Positions 23,838 to 31,160 of a stretch of 39,082 nt of DNA are shown in pieces. Below the pieces are notes generated by a model that worked only from the letters and a program-made list of their open reading frames with translations, made no database searches and was not told where the DNA came from. Position numbers and translations under genes: made by a program. This stretch comes from Elusimicrobiota bacterium (GTDB lineage: Bacteria; Elusimicrobiota; UBA8919), in the NCBI GenBank assembly GCA_016928195.1, contig JAFGLF010000032.1:1-39082 (forward strand). Reading direction: 5' to 3'. Each line of letters opens with the position of its first letter. Position 1 is the first letter of the stretch.

Positions 23838-24803
23838 ATGTATAAAAAACTCTTTCGCACAATTACAATCCTTATAGTTGTTCTGTCATGCGGCACGCTT
23901 GGTTATGTCATAATTGAAAAATGGAATTTTTTCGATGCGCTTTATATGACAGTAATAACACTAGCCACGGTCGGCTATGGTGAAACACATCAATTGACTT
24001 TTCATGGGCGGATTTTTACAGTTTTTTTGATAATATCAGGGGCAAGCATTATGCTGTATGCTATATCGTCAATAACATCATTTATCGTAGAGGGGGAATT
24101 AAGCCATATTTTCAGGAGGAATAGAATGCTGAAACAAATATCCCAGTTGAGAAAACATTACATAGTGTGTGGTGCCGGACGCTCAGGCAGTCATATAATT
24201 TCTGAACTTGCAAAAACAAAAAGGAATTTTGTAATCGTGGATAAGGATGAAAATGTGCTTAACGGGTATAAAAACTATCTTTGTATAAATGGCGATGCAA
24301 CCGAAGAGAATACCCTTAGGGAAGCAGGCCTGGAAAGAGCAGCAGGGCTTTTTGCCGCTATTTCCACAGACGAGGATAATATGTTTTTAATCGTAACCGC
24401 GCGGGAAATGAATCCGGGCGTAAGAATCGTTGCCAAATCTCTTAAGGATGCATCGGCGAAGAAACTTATGACCGCGGGTGCATCGGCTGTGGTACAGCCG
24501 AACCTTATAGGCGGTCTTCGGATGGCGTCAGAAATGGTAAGGCCTGTGGTGGTATCTTTTCTTGATATTATGTTAAAGGAAGGATATGGAGACCTGCGGG
24601 TTGAAGAGATTGAAGTGAAACAAACTGCGGTAAAAACATTGACCCAAATAGATATACAAAAATCAGGTTCTTTACTTCTTGCCGTTGCCACAAAAGAAGG
24701 ATATAAGTTTAATCCATCCCGGAATACGGTAATTCATCCTGGCGACAAACTTATAGTTATGGGAAGTGCCGAACAGGTCGCCATGCTTGAAAGCCACTTG
24801 TAG
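23838..24803 (+). CDS. Two-helix potassium channel with RCK domain (MthK-like)
   Basis: Membrane K+ channel of 321 residues. Helix 1 (about 7-26), a pore loop with the filter TVGYGE at 44-49, and helix 2 (about 58-84) are followed by an RCK module: TrkA-N Rossmann domain beginning HYIVCGAGRSGSHII (107-121) and a TrkA-C domain from about residue 235. This order equals MthK, a Ca2+-gated channel. An AGGAGG at 24114-24119 is six bases before an in-frame ATG (24126, Met97) placed exactly between pore and RCK domain, which suggests a second product, the soluble RCK domain alone. Confidence 0.93.
   Translation: MYKKLFRTITILIVVLSCGTLGYVIIEKWNFFDALYMTVITLATVGYGETHQLTFHGRIFTVFLIISGASIMLYAISSITSFIVEGELSHIFRRNRMLKQISQLRKHYIVCGAGRSGSHIISELAKTKRNFVIVDKDENVLNGYKNYLCINGDATEENTLREAGLERAAGLFAAISTDEDNMFLIVTAREMNPGVRIVAKSLKDASAKKLMTAGASAVVQPNLIGGLRMASEMVRPVVVSFLDIMLKEGYGDLRVEEIEVKQTAVKTLTQIDIQKSGSLLLAVATKEGYKFNPSRNTVIHPGDKLIVMGSAEQVAMLESHL
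24126..24803 (+). CDS. Possible internal start: free RCK domain of the K+ channel
   Basis: In-frame ATG at 24126 with an ideal ribosome site, AGGAGG at 24114-24119 and a six-base spacing. It would give a 225-residue soluble protein beginning MLKQISQLRKHYIVCGAGRS. MthK is known to make its extra RCK subunits from an internal start at the equivalent place. That this start is used here is an inference. Confidence 0.5.
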   Translation: MLKQISQLRKHYIVCGAGRSGSHIISELAKTKRNFVIVDKDENVLNGYKNYLCINGDATEENTLREAGLERAAGLFAAISTDEDNMFLIVTAREMNPGVRIVAKSLKDASAKKLMTAGASAVVQPNLIGGLRMASEMVRPVVVSFLDIMLKEGYGDLRVEEIEVKQTAVKTLTQIDIQKSGSLLLAVATKEGYKFNPSRNTVIHPGDKLIVMGSAEQVAMLESHL

Positions 24804-24811
24804 GAATCATT

Positions 24812-25279
24812 GTGTTTACTAAAATATTTTTAGCCGTAATTTTTGCAGTTGCAATGGGATATCTTGAAGCTGCAGTTGTTGTATATTTAAGAGAACTTTA
24901 TTATCCCCGGGGATTCAATATTACCGTAAAGGTTGGGTTCCCGTTTATAAAATTCGGTCCTGTCAATGAATTGAGGCCTTTCTCAAAAAAACTTATATGG
25001 ACGGAAATAGGAAGAGAATTCTCGACAATTATAATGCTTCTTACTTTTGCCCTGCTTGTCGGAAGTTCGCCTGCGGAATGGTTTGCATATTTTCTTTTAG
25101 CATTCGGTATCTGGGATATTTTTTATTATGTTTTTTTAAAAGTAATTCTGAACTGGCCGGAATCACTCAATACTACTGATGTTTTCTTTTTGATACCTAC
25201 TCCATGGATAGGCCCGGTATGGCTTCCGGTTTTATGCTCGGTAATAATTATAGTAATTGCACTGTTGATACTGCTGTAA
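24812..25279 (+). CDS. Conserved small membrane protein, unknown function
   Basis: Protein of 155 residues starting at GTG 24812, with TAGGA six bases upstream that includes the stop of the channel gene. It has four hydrophobic segments: about 4-26, 64-85, 92-109 and 137-155. Between the first two lies a polar stretch (RELYYPRGFNITVKVG, PFSKKLIWTEIGREFSTI). The conserved-looking part WFAYFLLAFGIWDIFYYVF followed by PTPWIGPVW suggests a real family, but I cannot name it. The tight spacing to the K+ channel gene suggests co-expression. Confidence 0.75.
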   Translation: MFTKIFLAVIFAVAMGYLEAAVVVYLRELYYPRGFNITVKVGFPFIKFGPVNELRPFSKKLIWTEIGREFSTIIMLLTFALLVGSSPAEWFAYFLLAFGIWDIFYYVFLKVILNWPESLNTTDVFFLIPTPWIGPVWLPVLCSVIIIVIALLILL

Positions 25280-25387
25280 AAAACTCGAATAGTCGCAAAT
25301 AGAAAAAATAACGCAAATACACGCGAATAAAGATTTGCGATAATTAGCGTTAGATTAGCGAAAATTCGCGTTGAAGCAAAGCGAGCA
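25280..25387 (+). repeat. Repeat A copy 4
   Basis: Fills the gap between two genes. Left part CTCGAATAGTCGCAAATAGA and AACGCAAATACACGCGAATA; right part TTTGCGATAATTAGCGTTAG, ATTAGCGAAAATTCGCGTTG; end AAGCAAAGCGAGCA directly before the ATG. Confidence 0.85.
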
Positions 25388-25831
25388 ATGGATTATAAAA
25401 AATTTACTGCTTCAAAAAATAATAAGAATCTTAAGAGGTTTCTGTCAGTTCCTGCGGACAAACGTATTATTTTTGTCCCGCAATGTCTTAGGAATGTGAA
25501 AAAATGCAAAGCAGAAGAGTTTGGGAGTTTTTATATATGTGCCGGATGCGGTGCCTGTAAAATAGCAGCGATACAAAAAGCAGCAACCGATAAAGGATAT
25601 ATAGCTGTTCGGATTCTGAAAGGCGGCAGTACTGTTAAAAAAGCAGTCAGGGATTTAAGGCCAAAAGCAATTCTGGGGGTCGCCTGTTATTTTGAAGGAG
25701 CTCAGGGAATTAAAGAGTGTGAAAAACGTAATATACCTGTATATTTTTATCCGCTTTCCAGAGATGGTTGTGAAAATACTGATTTAAAACTCCCTGCATT
25801 ACTAAAGATAATAAAAGGAGAGACAGGGTAG
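25388..25831 (+). CDS. DUF116 domain protein (cysteine-rich)
   Basis: Protein of 147 residues with the DUF116 pattern: IIFVPQCLRNVKKCKAEEFG (Cys33, Cys40), YICAGCGACKI (Cys51, Cys54, Cys57), a GGS turn at 79-81, GVACYFEGAQG (Cys100) and a final Cys128. The cysteine set suggests bound metal, possibly an iron-sulphur cluster. The function of DUF116 is not established. It is shorter than many members, which carry an N-terminal membrane part. It is the last plus-strand gene before a convergent minus-strand operon. Confidence 0.85.
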   Translation: MDYKKFTASKNNKNLKRFLSVPADKRIIFVPQCLRNVKKCKAEEFGSFYICAGCGACKIAAIQKAATDKGYIAVRILKGGSTVKKAVRDLRPKAILGVACYFEGAQGIKECEKRNIPVYFYPLSRDGCENTDLKLPALLKIIKGETG

Positions 25832-25892
25832 ATATATCCGCCACGGCGGATTTCGTTCGCTTCGCTCTCTCAACAGAAATTATAAAAAGATT
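25832..25892. repeat. Convergent gap with an ATCCGCC palindrome
   Basis: ATCCGCC (25836-25842), AC, GGCGGAT (25845-25851) starts four bases after the DUF116 stop, then TTCGTTCGCTTCGCTCTCTC, which on the other strand resembles the GAGAGCGAAGCG part of 14729-14740. It may serve as a two-way transcription end, but there is no strong T-run. Confidence 0.6.
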
Positions 25893-27101
25893 TTAATCCG
25901 TGGCATCAGATTTCTTATTAAATTCGGTTATTTTGTTTCTACCTGTTTGTTTTGATTTATATAGAGACATATCTGCTTTTCTAAGAACTTCATCTCCTGT
26001 ATCGCCATCCTTGGGATAATGAGCAATACCAAAAGAGGATGTAACTCTCAGTTTTTCCAATCCCACTGTTATTTCTGCTTCTTCGATAGCCTTTCGGATT
26101 TTCTCTGCTTTTATTACCAAACCGGCAGGATCGGTTTGCGGGAAGATTGTAACAAATTCTTCTCCGCCGTATCTGGCAGCAAAATCGGTTTCATAAATAG
26201 AATTTTTTAATATCTCTGCCACTGTTTTAAGTACTGTGTCTCCTGCCTGATGACCGTATGTATCATTAACCTTTTTAAAATGATCAATGTCCATCATTAA
26301 AATCGAAAACTTTCCTCTCCATCTTCTTGCCCTGAATTCTTCTTCTTTAAGGCGTTCGTTGAAATATCCGCGTCTGTAAAGTCCGGTTAATCCGTCTGTT
26401 CGTGACAGCATTTCAACCCTTGAATATAAGATTGCCCTTTGGATCGCTATTTTTAATTCTTCTACAAATGCTGCCATAGCATCAAAAAACTCATTATCTT
26501 TTTCATACTGCGGAGGTATTCTTGCCGATATAATACCTATGGATTTTTCGCTGATAAGCATAGGTATTTGAATAGCCCCGTCTGCAACTTTCTGGGTTTT
26601 AATATTTTCATCAATGTTTATCGGAGTTCCTTTTTTAAAGATTCTGTTGTTATCAAATATTTTCATAGTTACATCTTTTATAATAAACTGGCTATGTAAC
26701 GATTGTGTGATTAAGTTAAACATATTTTCAAAGTTCACATGGCTGGATATGTCTTTAGATATCTCGTAAATATGTAAGATGTTTTTTATTGTCTTTTCAT
26801 TTTTTACTAGTTCCATTCTTGCTGTTTCGGAATCTTTTTTTACGGACCCTAACTCGTTAACAAGTTTGTTAAGTTTTTCATTATAGGTACGCCTAATAAG
26901 AAGCAGTTGTTTATAAAATGCCTCGAGGAAAAATATCGTAAGACCTAATGAGGTAATTACGGAGATTAGATATAGGTACGATGGATAGAAAAATATTGCA
27001 AGCAGTAGTGAAATAACCGTAATCATTCTTGAGATACCAATCCCAAAATTGTATCCTGTAAAAATTACCAATAACGGCAAAAAGATTATCATTCTTTCCA
27101 T
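25893..27101 (-). CDS. Membrane GGDEF protein (probable diguanylate cyclase), I-site changed
   Basis: Protein of 402 residues. Hydrophobic segments fill about residues 3-65, a coiled coil spans about 70-110, a GAF-like region about 115-235, and the GGDEF domain about 240-395. SRTDGLTGLYRRGYFNERL, MMDIDHFKKVNDTYGHQAGD and the active-site variant GGEEF are intact, so cyclic di-GMP synthesis is likely. The inhibitory site before it reads YETD instead of RxxD, so product feedback may be lost. The first 13 bases overlap the end of the upstream GGDEF gene. Confidence 0.9.
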   Translation of the reverse strand: MERMIIFLPLLVIFTGYNFGIGISRMITVISLLLAIFFYPSYLYLISVITSLGLTIFFLEAFYKQLLLIRRTYNEKLNKLVNELGSVKKDSETARMELVKNEKTIKNILHIYEISKDISSHVNFENMFNLITQSLHSQFIIKDVTMKIFDNNRIFKKGTPINIDENIKTQKVADGAIQIPMLISEKSIGIISARIPPQYEKDNEFFDAMAAFVEELKIAIQRAILYSRVEMLSRTDGLTGLYRRGYFNERLKEEEFRARRWRGKFSILMMDIDHFKKVNDTYGHQAGDTVLKTVAEILKNSIYETDFAARYGGEEFVTIFPQTDPAGLVIKAEKIRKAIEEAEITVGLEKLRVTSSFGIAHYPKDGDTGDEVLRKADMSLYKSKQTGRNKITEFNKKSDATD

Positions 27102-28420
27102 ATGGTTCTGTTCCGTCCCGATGTTTTTGCTTTATAGAGTCGTTCGTCTGCTTTACGAATGAGTTGATTATGGTCATTAGCATCGGCAGGGAATGATGCG
27201 ACGCCTTGTGAAATAGTGAGGTGTTGTCCGCTTATGGTTTCTTTGTAAAATTCTTTTCTTATGTTTTCTGCAATTTTCACACATTCGTCTTTTGAGGTTT
27301 CCGGAAGTATAACTGCAAACTCTTCGCCGCCATAGCGTGCAATAATATCCGTTTCACGGCAAATCTGTTTTAAAACCTTTGAGAATGTTTTTAGTGCTTC
27401 ATCGCCTTCCTGATGGCCATAGGTATCGTTAAATTTTTTGAAGTGATCCACATCGCAAAGAATCAGGCATAGGGATGTTTTGAATCTCGAAGACCTTGTT
27501 ATTTCTTCATGGAGCCGTTCATCGAAAAATTTCCTTACATATGTACCGGTTAAACCGTCTATAATCGAAAGTTCTTTTGTTTTTTCTAAAAGTCTCAGGT
27601 TTTCTACGGTCATCGCAGCAACATCGACCAGTATGGAAGTTACTCCGATATCTTCCTGAGAGAATCTGTTTTCTTTATCGGTATCAGCCCGTATAATTCC
27701 GATGATATTTTTGTTGTGAACCAAAGGTACCGCTAGAACCGATTTTATGGTTTTTGGTATTGCGGAATAGTCGAAGCGATAATCTTTAAGAGTATCCTGA
27801 ATCAGCAGAGGTGACTGTTTCCTGATAACCCATGCATCAAAAATATCCGGAGGTCGGTCATCTGTAGGAAGAAAGGTTGTAAAACGTACATTGGTACAGT
27901 TTAGAATTTGCTGTACGACAGTCAGAAGTTTTGTCTTCAGTTTCTGTAGATTGGTAACATTTGTAATTTCTTTGGTTGCAGATGTAAGATTCTTATATTG
28001 AGTAATTCTTTCCAGTGTTTTTTCTAATTTATTTTTACTGGATAAAAATGTTTTTTTAGTATCTTCAATTTTAGCATCCATGTTTGAAAGTTCACGTTTA
28101 TTTACTGCCTGTTGGTAGCGGATTCTGTCATTAAAAAGATAAATAAGCCATATGATACACCATATGGAAGCAATTTCGCTTATTAGAATAAACCTGCCCC
28201 AGCCCGCAGTTGATCCCATACCGAATAAACCGACCATGCTTATTAAAAGTGCAATAAGATTTGTTATGGTCAACTCAATAAGAAACTGTGAGGAAATGAT
28301 AAGCAGGAAAAAGAGAGAGAAAATTTCCACTGTTTTATCGGGGAATATAAATAAAAGTGAAGATATCCCCAGAAAGGCAGCAAGAATTATTATAGGTCCC
28401 ATTGTCTTTTTTGTCTTCAT
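27089..28420 (-). CDS. Membrane GAF-GGDEF protein (probable diguanylate cyclase)
   Basis: Protein of 443 residues. Four or so membrane segments lie before residue 100, a coiled coil follows (about 105-145), then a GAF domain (about 145-280, with VLAVPLVHNKNIIGIIRADT) and a GGDEF domain (LSIIDGLTGTYVRKFFDERL, LCDVDHFKKFNDTYGHQEGD, ARYGGEEFAVILPE). The residues five before GGEEF are RETD, a proper RxxD inhibitory site. The start lies inside repeat A copy 5 without a clear ribosome site. It is paired with a similar protein at 25893 that lacks the inhibitory arginine. Confidence 0.92.
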   Translation of the reverse strand: MKTKKTMGPIIILAAFLGISSLLFIFPDKTVEIFSLFFLLIISSQFLIELTITNLIALLISMVGLFGMGSTAGWGRFILISEIASIWCIIWLIYLFNDRIRYQQAVNKRELSNMDAKIEDTKKTFLSSKNKLEKTLERITQYKNLTSATKEITNVTNLQKLKTKLLTVVQQILNCTNVRFTTFLPTDDRPPDIFDAWVIRKQSPLLIQDTLKDYRFDYSAIPKTIKSVLAVPLVHNKNIIGIIRADTDKENRFSQEDIGVTSILVDVAAMTVENLRLLEKTKELSIIDGLTGTYVRKFFDERLHEEITRSSRFKTSLCLILCDVDHFKKFNDTYGHQEGDEALKTFSKVLKQICRETDIIARYGGEEFAVILPETSKDECVKIAENIRKEFYKETISGQHLTISQGVASFPADANDHNQLIRKADERLYKAKTSGRNRTIWKE

Positions 28421-28540
28421 TATTCGCTATCGCTTATTAACGCAAATCGTCGCTAATCCAACGCTGATGGTCGCGAATTTTCTATTCGCGTGAATTCGCG
28501 TTTCTTCTGATATTCGCGTGAATTCGCGTTTCTTTTATAA
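28421..28540 (-). repeat. Repeat A copy 5, overlapping the end of recN
   Basis: On the minus strand: AAGAAACGCGAATTCACGCG twice, then AATTCGCGACCATCAGCGTT, GGATTAGCGACGATTTGCG and GCGATAGCGAATA next to the GGDEF start. On the plus strand, bases 28483-28506 and 28511-28534 are perfect 24-base copies separated by four bases. The recN stop (28482-28484) is inside. Confidence 0.85.
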
Positions 28541-30200
28541 GTTCTTCTGCATGTTTTATTGAGGTGTCGGTAGTTTTCTGTCCGCCCAGCATTCTTGAGA
28601 TTTCATCGGTTTTTTCTGCTTCACTTAGTTTTGTCACAGAGGTTATGGTTTTTCCGCCGGATACTTTTTTCGATATGTGAAAATGAGTTGACGAAAATGC
28701 TGCAAGCTGCGGCAGGTGTGTAATACAGAATATTTGATGGTTTTTTGCAAGAAAATTCAGCTTTTTTCCGACAACCTGTCCTATGGGACCGGATATGCCC
28801 GCATCAATTTCATCAAAAATCAGTGTTGGTATTTCATCTGCTTTTGCGAGCACTGTTTTTATGGCAAGCATTACCCTTGACATTTCCCCGCCGGATGCCA
28901 CTACTTTAATGGGTTTTAGATTTTCGCCGACATTGGGTGCTATTTTATATTCAATCTTGTCAATGCCGTATGATTTGAACCGGTAATTACCGCTGTCGTC
29001 CTTTTCCTGTTCGACAGTAATTGAAAATCTTGATTTTGCCATACCGAGTTCAGAAAATTCTTTTTCTATTTTTTTTGAGAGTTCTTTTGCTATAACTGAT
29101 CTTTTTTCTGAAAGTTCAATAGCCGTTTTTTTCAATTTTGAGTATATAAGTTTAATTTCCTTTTCCATTGCCGAAATATTTTCGTCTGCTTTTTCAAATA
29201 AGTTTATTTGTTTGCGGATTTTCTCGGCATATTCAAGGATTTCTTCCGCCGTAGGAGCATATTTTCTTTTAAGCTTTTTTATAAGTTCTATTTGAGATAT
29301 GATTTCTTCCAGTCTTTTCGGGTTAAATTCAATTGTATCTTTGTACCGGCGGAACGTTTCTGCAACAGCTTTTATTTCTTCCAGCGTCTGAGAGATAGTT
29401 TTTATGCTGTCACTGTTGGACGAATCAACCGTTGATAGGGTTTCGATAAGTTTCCGTGCTTTTCCCAGATTTTCTACTACAGCACCTTCTGATTCGTATA
29501 GAAGCGAATATATTTCCTGTGCATAGTTGGAAAGTTTTTCTGAATTATTCAGACGGTTGAATTCATTTTCCAGTTCTTTATCATCGGTTTCGGATAGTTT
29601 TGCACTGTCTATTTCTTTAAGCTGGTATTTATAAAGGTCGAGTTTTTGCAGACGGTCTTTTTCTGAATTCTTCAATTCATTCAACTGTTTTTCGGTAGAG
29701 ATAAATTTTTCGAAGATATCCCCAACGGCATCTCTCGGTTTTTCAAGGTCTCCGTAACCGTCAAGCATTTCTCTCTGGTTTTCGGATTTTATTAGAGATT
29801 GGTGTTCGTGCTGACCGTGAATATCGACAAGTATAGAACCTATTGTTTGAAGCATTCCGACAGTTACCGGGTTCCCGTTCACAAAACATTTTGTTTTTCC
29901 ATCGGTAAATATTTCGCGTTTAATAATGAGGGTATCTTCCGGAGCGATATCGATTGTTTTCAATGCTTTTTTTACCTGCGGCAGGTTTTCTATATTAAAA
30001 CAAGCTGTTAGCACACAGCTTGAAGCATCCTTTCTTATTATTGATGTTGTTGAACGTTCCCCGAGAATAAGGCCTAAAGCGTCGATTATTATTGACTTAC
30101 CCGCACCGGTTTCTCCGGTAAGTATATTAAGCCCTTTCCCGAAATCTATGGTCAGGTCGTCAATAATAGCATAATTTTTTATAAGAAATGTCTGCAGCAT
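28482..30200 (-). CDS. recN: DNA repair protein RecN
   Basis: SMC-like ATPase acting in double-strand break repair, 572 residues (family about 550-570). Walker A GETGAGKS is at 29-36 after LQTFLIKNYAIIDDLTIDFG. The two long coiled-coil arms flank the middle. The C-terminal lobe has VASGGEMSRVMLAIK (signature), PTLIFDEIDAGISG (Walker B) and FCITHLPQLAAFS. The final residues RIHANIRRNANSRE, including the stop, are encoded by repeat A, so the natural end was probably near KHAEELIKE. No ribosome site is obvious before the ATG. Confidence 0.96.
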   Translation of the reverse strand: MLQTFLIKNYAIIDDLTIDFGKGLNILTGETGAGKSIIIDALGLILGERSTTSIIRKDASSCVLTACFNIENLPQVKKALKTIDIAPEDTLIIKREIFTDGKTKCFVNGNPVTVGMLQTIGSILVDIHGQHEHQSLIKSENQREMLDGYGDLEKPRDAVGDIFEKFISTEKQLNELKNSEKDRLQKLDLYKYQLKEIDSAKLSETDDKELENEFNRLNNSEKLSNYAQEIYSLLYESEGAVVENLGKARKLIETLSTVDSSNSDSIKTISQTLEEIKAVAETFRRYKDTIEFNPKRLEEIISQIELIKKLKRKYAPTAEEILEYAEKIRKQINLFEKADENISAMEKEIKLIYSKLKKTAIELSEKRSVIAKELSKKIEKEFSELGMAKSRFSITVEQEKDDSGNYRFKSYGIDKIEYKIAPNVGENLKPIKVVASGGEMSRVMLAIKTVLAKADEIPTLIFDEIDAGISGPIGQVVGKKLNFLAKNHQIFCITHLPQLAAFSSTHFHISKKVSGGKTITSVTKLSEAEKTDEISRMLGGQKTTDTSIKHAEELIKETRIHANIRRNANSRE

Positions 30201-30268
30201 AATGTTTAAAATATGTTGAGGGCTTTAACCGTATAATCTTATCAACGTATCAACGTATTTCCTTGATT

Positions 30269-31054
30269 TTAACGTTTTCCCCAATTGAATTTTTTCCTCA
30301 GAAGCTCAAAATAATCGTTTTCACCGGTTATAATCAGCTTTACCGGTATTTTTGATTTTCGTATTTTGACAATATCTCCAATGGATAATATCAAATCTTT
30401 TTGACCATCTACAGAGACCATTACATCCTTATGATTTGAGTTTATAACAACTGATATTAAATAATCATCCGGTATTATTACAGGCCGCTGTGTTAGTGTA
30501 TGGGGCGCTATCGGAGTAAGAATAATGTTTTTTGTTTTCGGATGAACAATAGGTCCGCTTGCGGCAAGTGAATATGCGGTTGAACCCGTAGGGGTGGATA
30601 TAATAATACCGTCACCTATAATTTCAGTAACGAATTTTTTGTTTATAAAAAGATTCAGGTTTATAACCCTTGCTGTTTTGCCGTTTTTAATAACAGCATC
30701 ATTCAGTGCGGTAAATCTATGTATTAGTTTTTTTCTACGGTATATATCGATTTCAAGCATATTTCTTTCTTCGGTTTTATAGTTTCCGGTAAGAATCTTT
30801 TTCAGTAAAGGGAATGCATTGTTTGCATTTGTTTCTGCAAGGAAACCCAATTTGCCGAGATTAATCCCGAATAGTGGTATATTCTTCTCAGCAAGCTGTC
30901 TTGCGGATTTTATCATCATGCCGTCTCCTCCGAGGACTACCGCAAATTTTTCTATATTATCGGTTTTTTGTTTTTTTAGCCAGTTCGCTATTTTCCCGGC
31001 AATTTTTAAAGCTTTAGGTTTTTCTTTATTTGCAAGAATTAAAATATTTTTCAT
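30269..31054 (-). CDS. nadK: NAD kinase
   Basis: Makes NADP from NAD and ATP or polyphosphate. It has 261 residues, slightly short but complete. The catalytic GGDG is at 42-45 in VVLGGDGMMIKSARQLAEKN. FGINLGKLGFLAE and the glycine-rich STPTGSTAYSLAASGPIVHP, which binds NAD, are both present. A good GGAGG site precedes the ATG and lies at the end of repeat A copy 6. It is followed by recN, a frequent neighbour of nadK in bacteria. Confidence 0.97.
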   Translation of the reverse strand: MKNILILANKEKPKALKIAGKIANWLKKQKTDNIEKFAVVLGGDGMMIKSARQLAEKNIPLFGINLGKLGFLAETNANNAFPLLKKILTGNYKTEERNMLEIDIYRRKKLIHRFTALNDAVIKNGKTARVINLNLFINKKFVTEIIGDGIIISTPTGSTAYSLAASGPIVHPKTKNIILTPIAPHTLTQRPVIIPDDYLISVVINSNHKDVMVSVDGQKDLILSIGDIVKIRKSKIPVKLIITGENDYFELLRKKFNWGKR

Positions 31055-31160
31055 CCTTTACCTCCATTCGCTCCGCTCATTAACGCTGATAATCGCGAAT
31101 CAAATCCGCCGCGGCGGACAAATTGTTTATTTTATTCTTTATTCGCGAACATTCGCGTTG
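31055..31160 (-). repeat. Repeat A copy 6, overlapping the end of comEC
   Basis: On the minus strand: ACAACGCGAATGTTCGCGAA and TAAAGAATAAAATAAACAAT, palindrome TCCGCCGCGGCGGA (31105-31118), TTTGATTCGCGATTATCAGC, GTTAATGAGCGGAGCGAATG, then GGAGGTAAAGG before the nadK ATG. The comEC stop at 31132-31134 lies inside. Confidence 0.85.

Noticed and set aside
28483..28534. Two perfect 24-base repeats 4 bases apart, at first sight a mini CRISPR or attachment site.
   Set aside because: Only two units, no spacer-sized interval, no cas genes, and the sequence is an internal duplication in repeat A.
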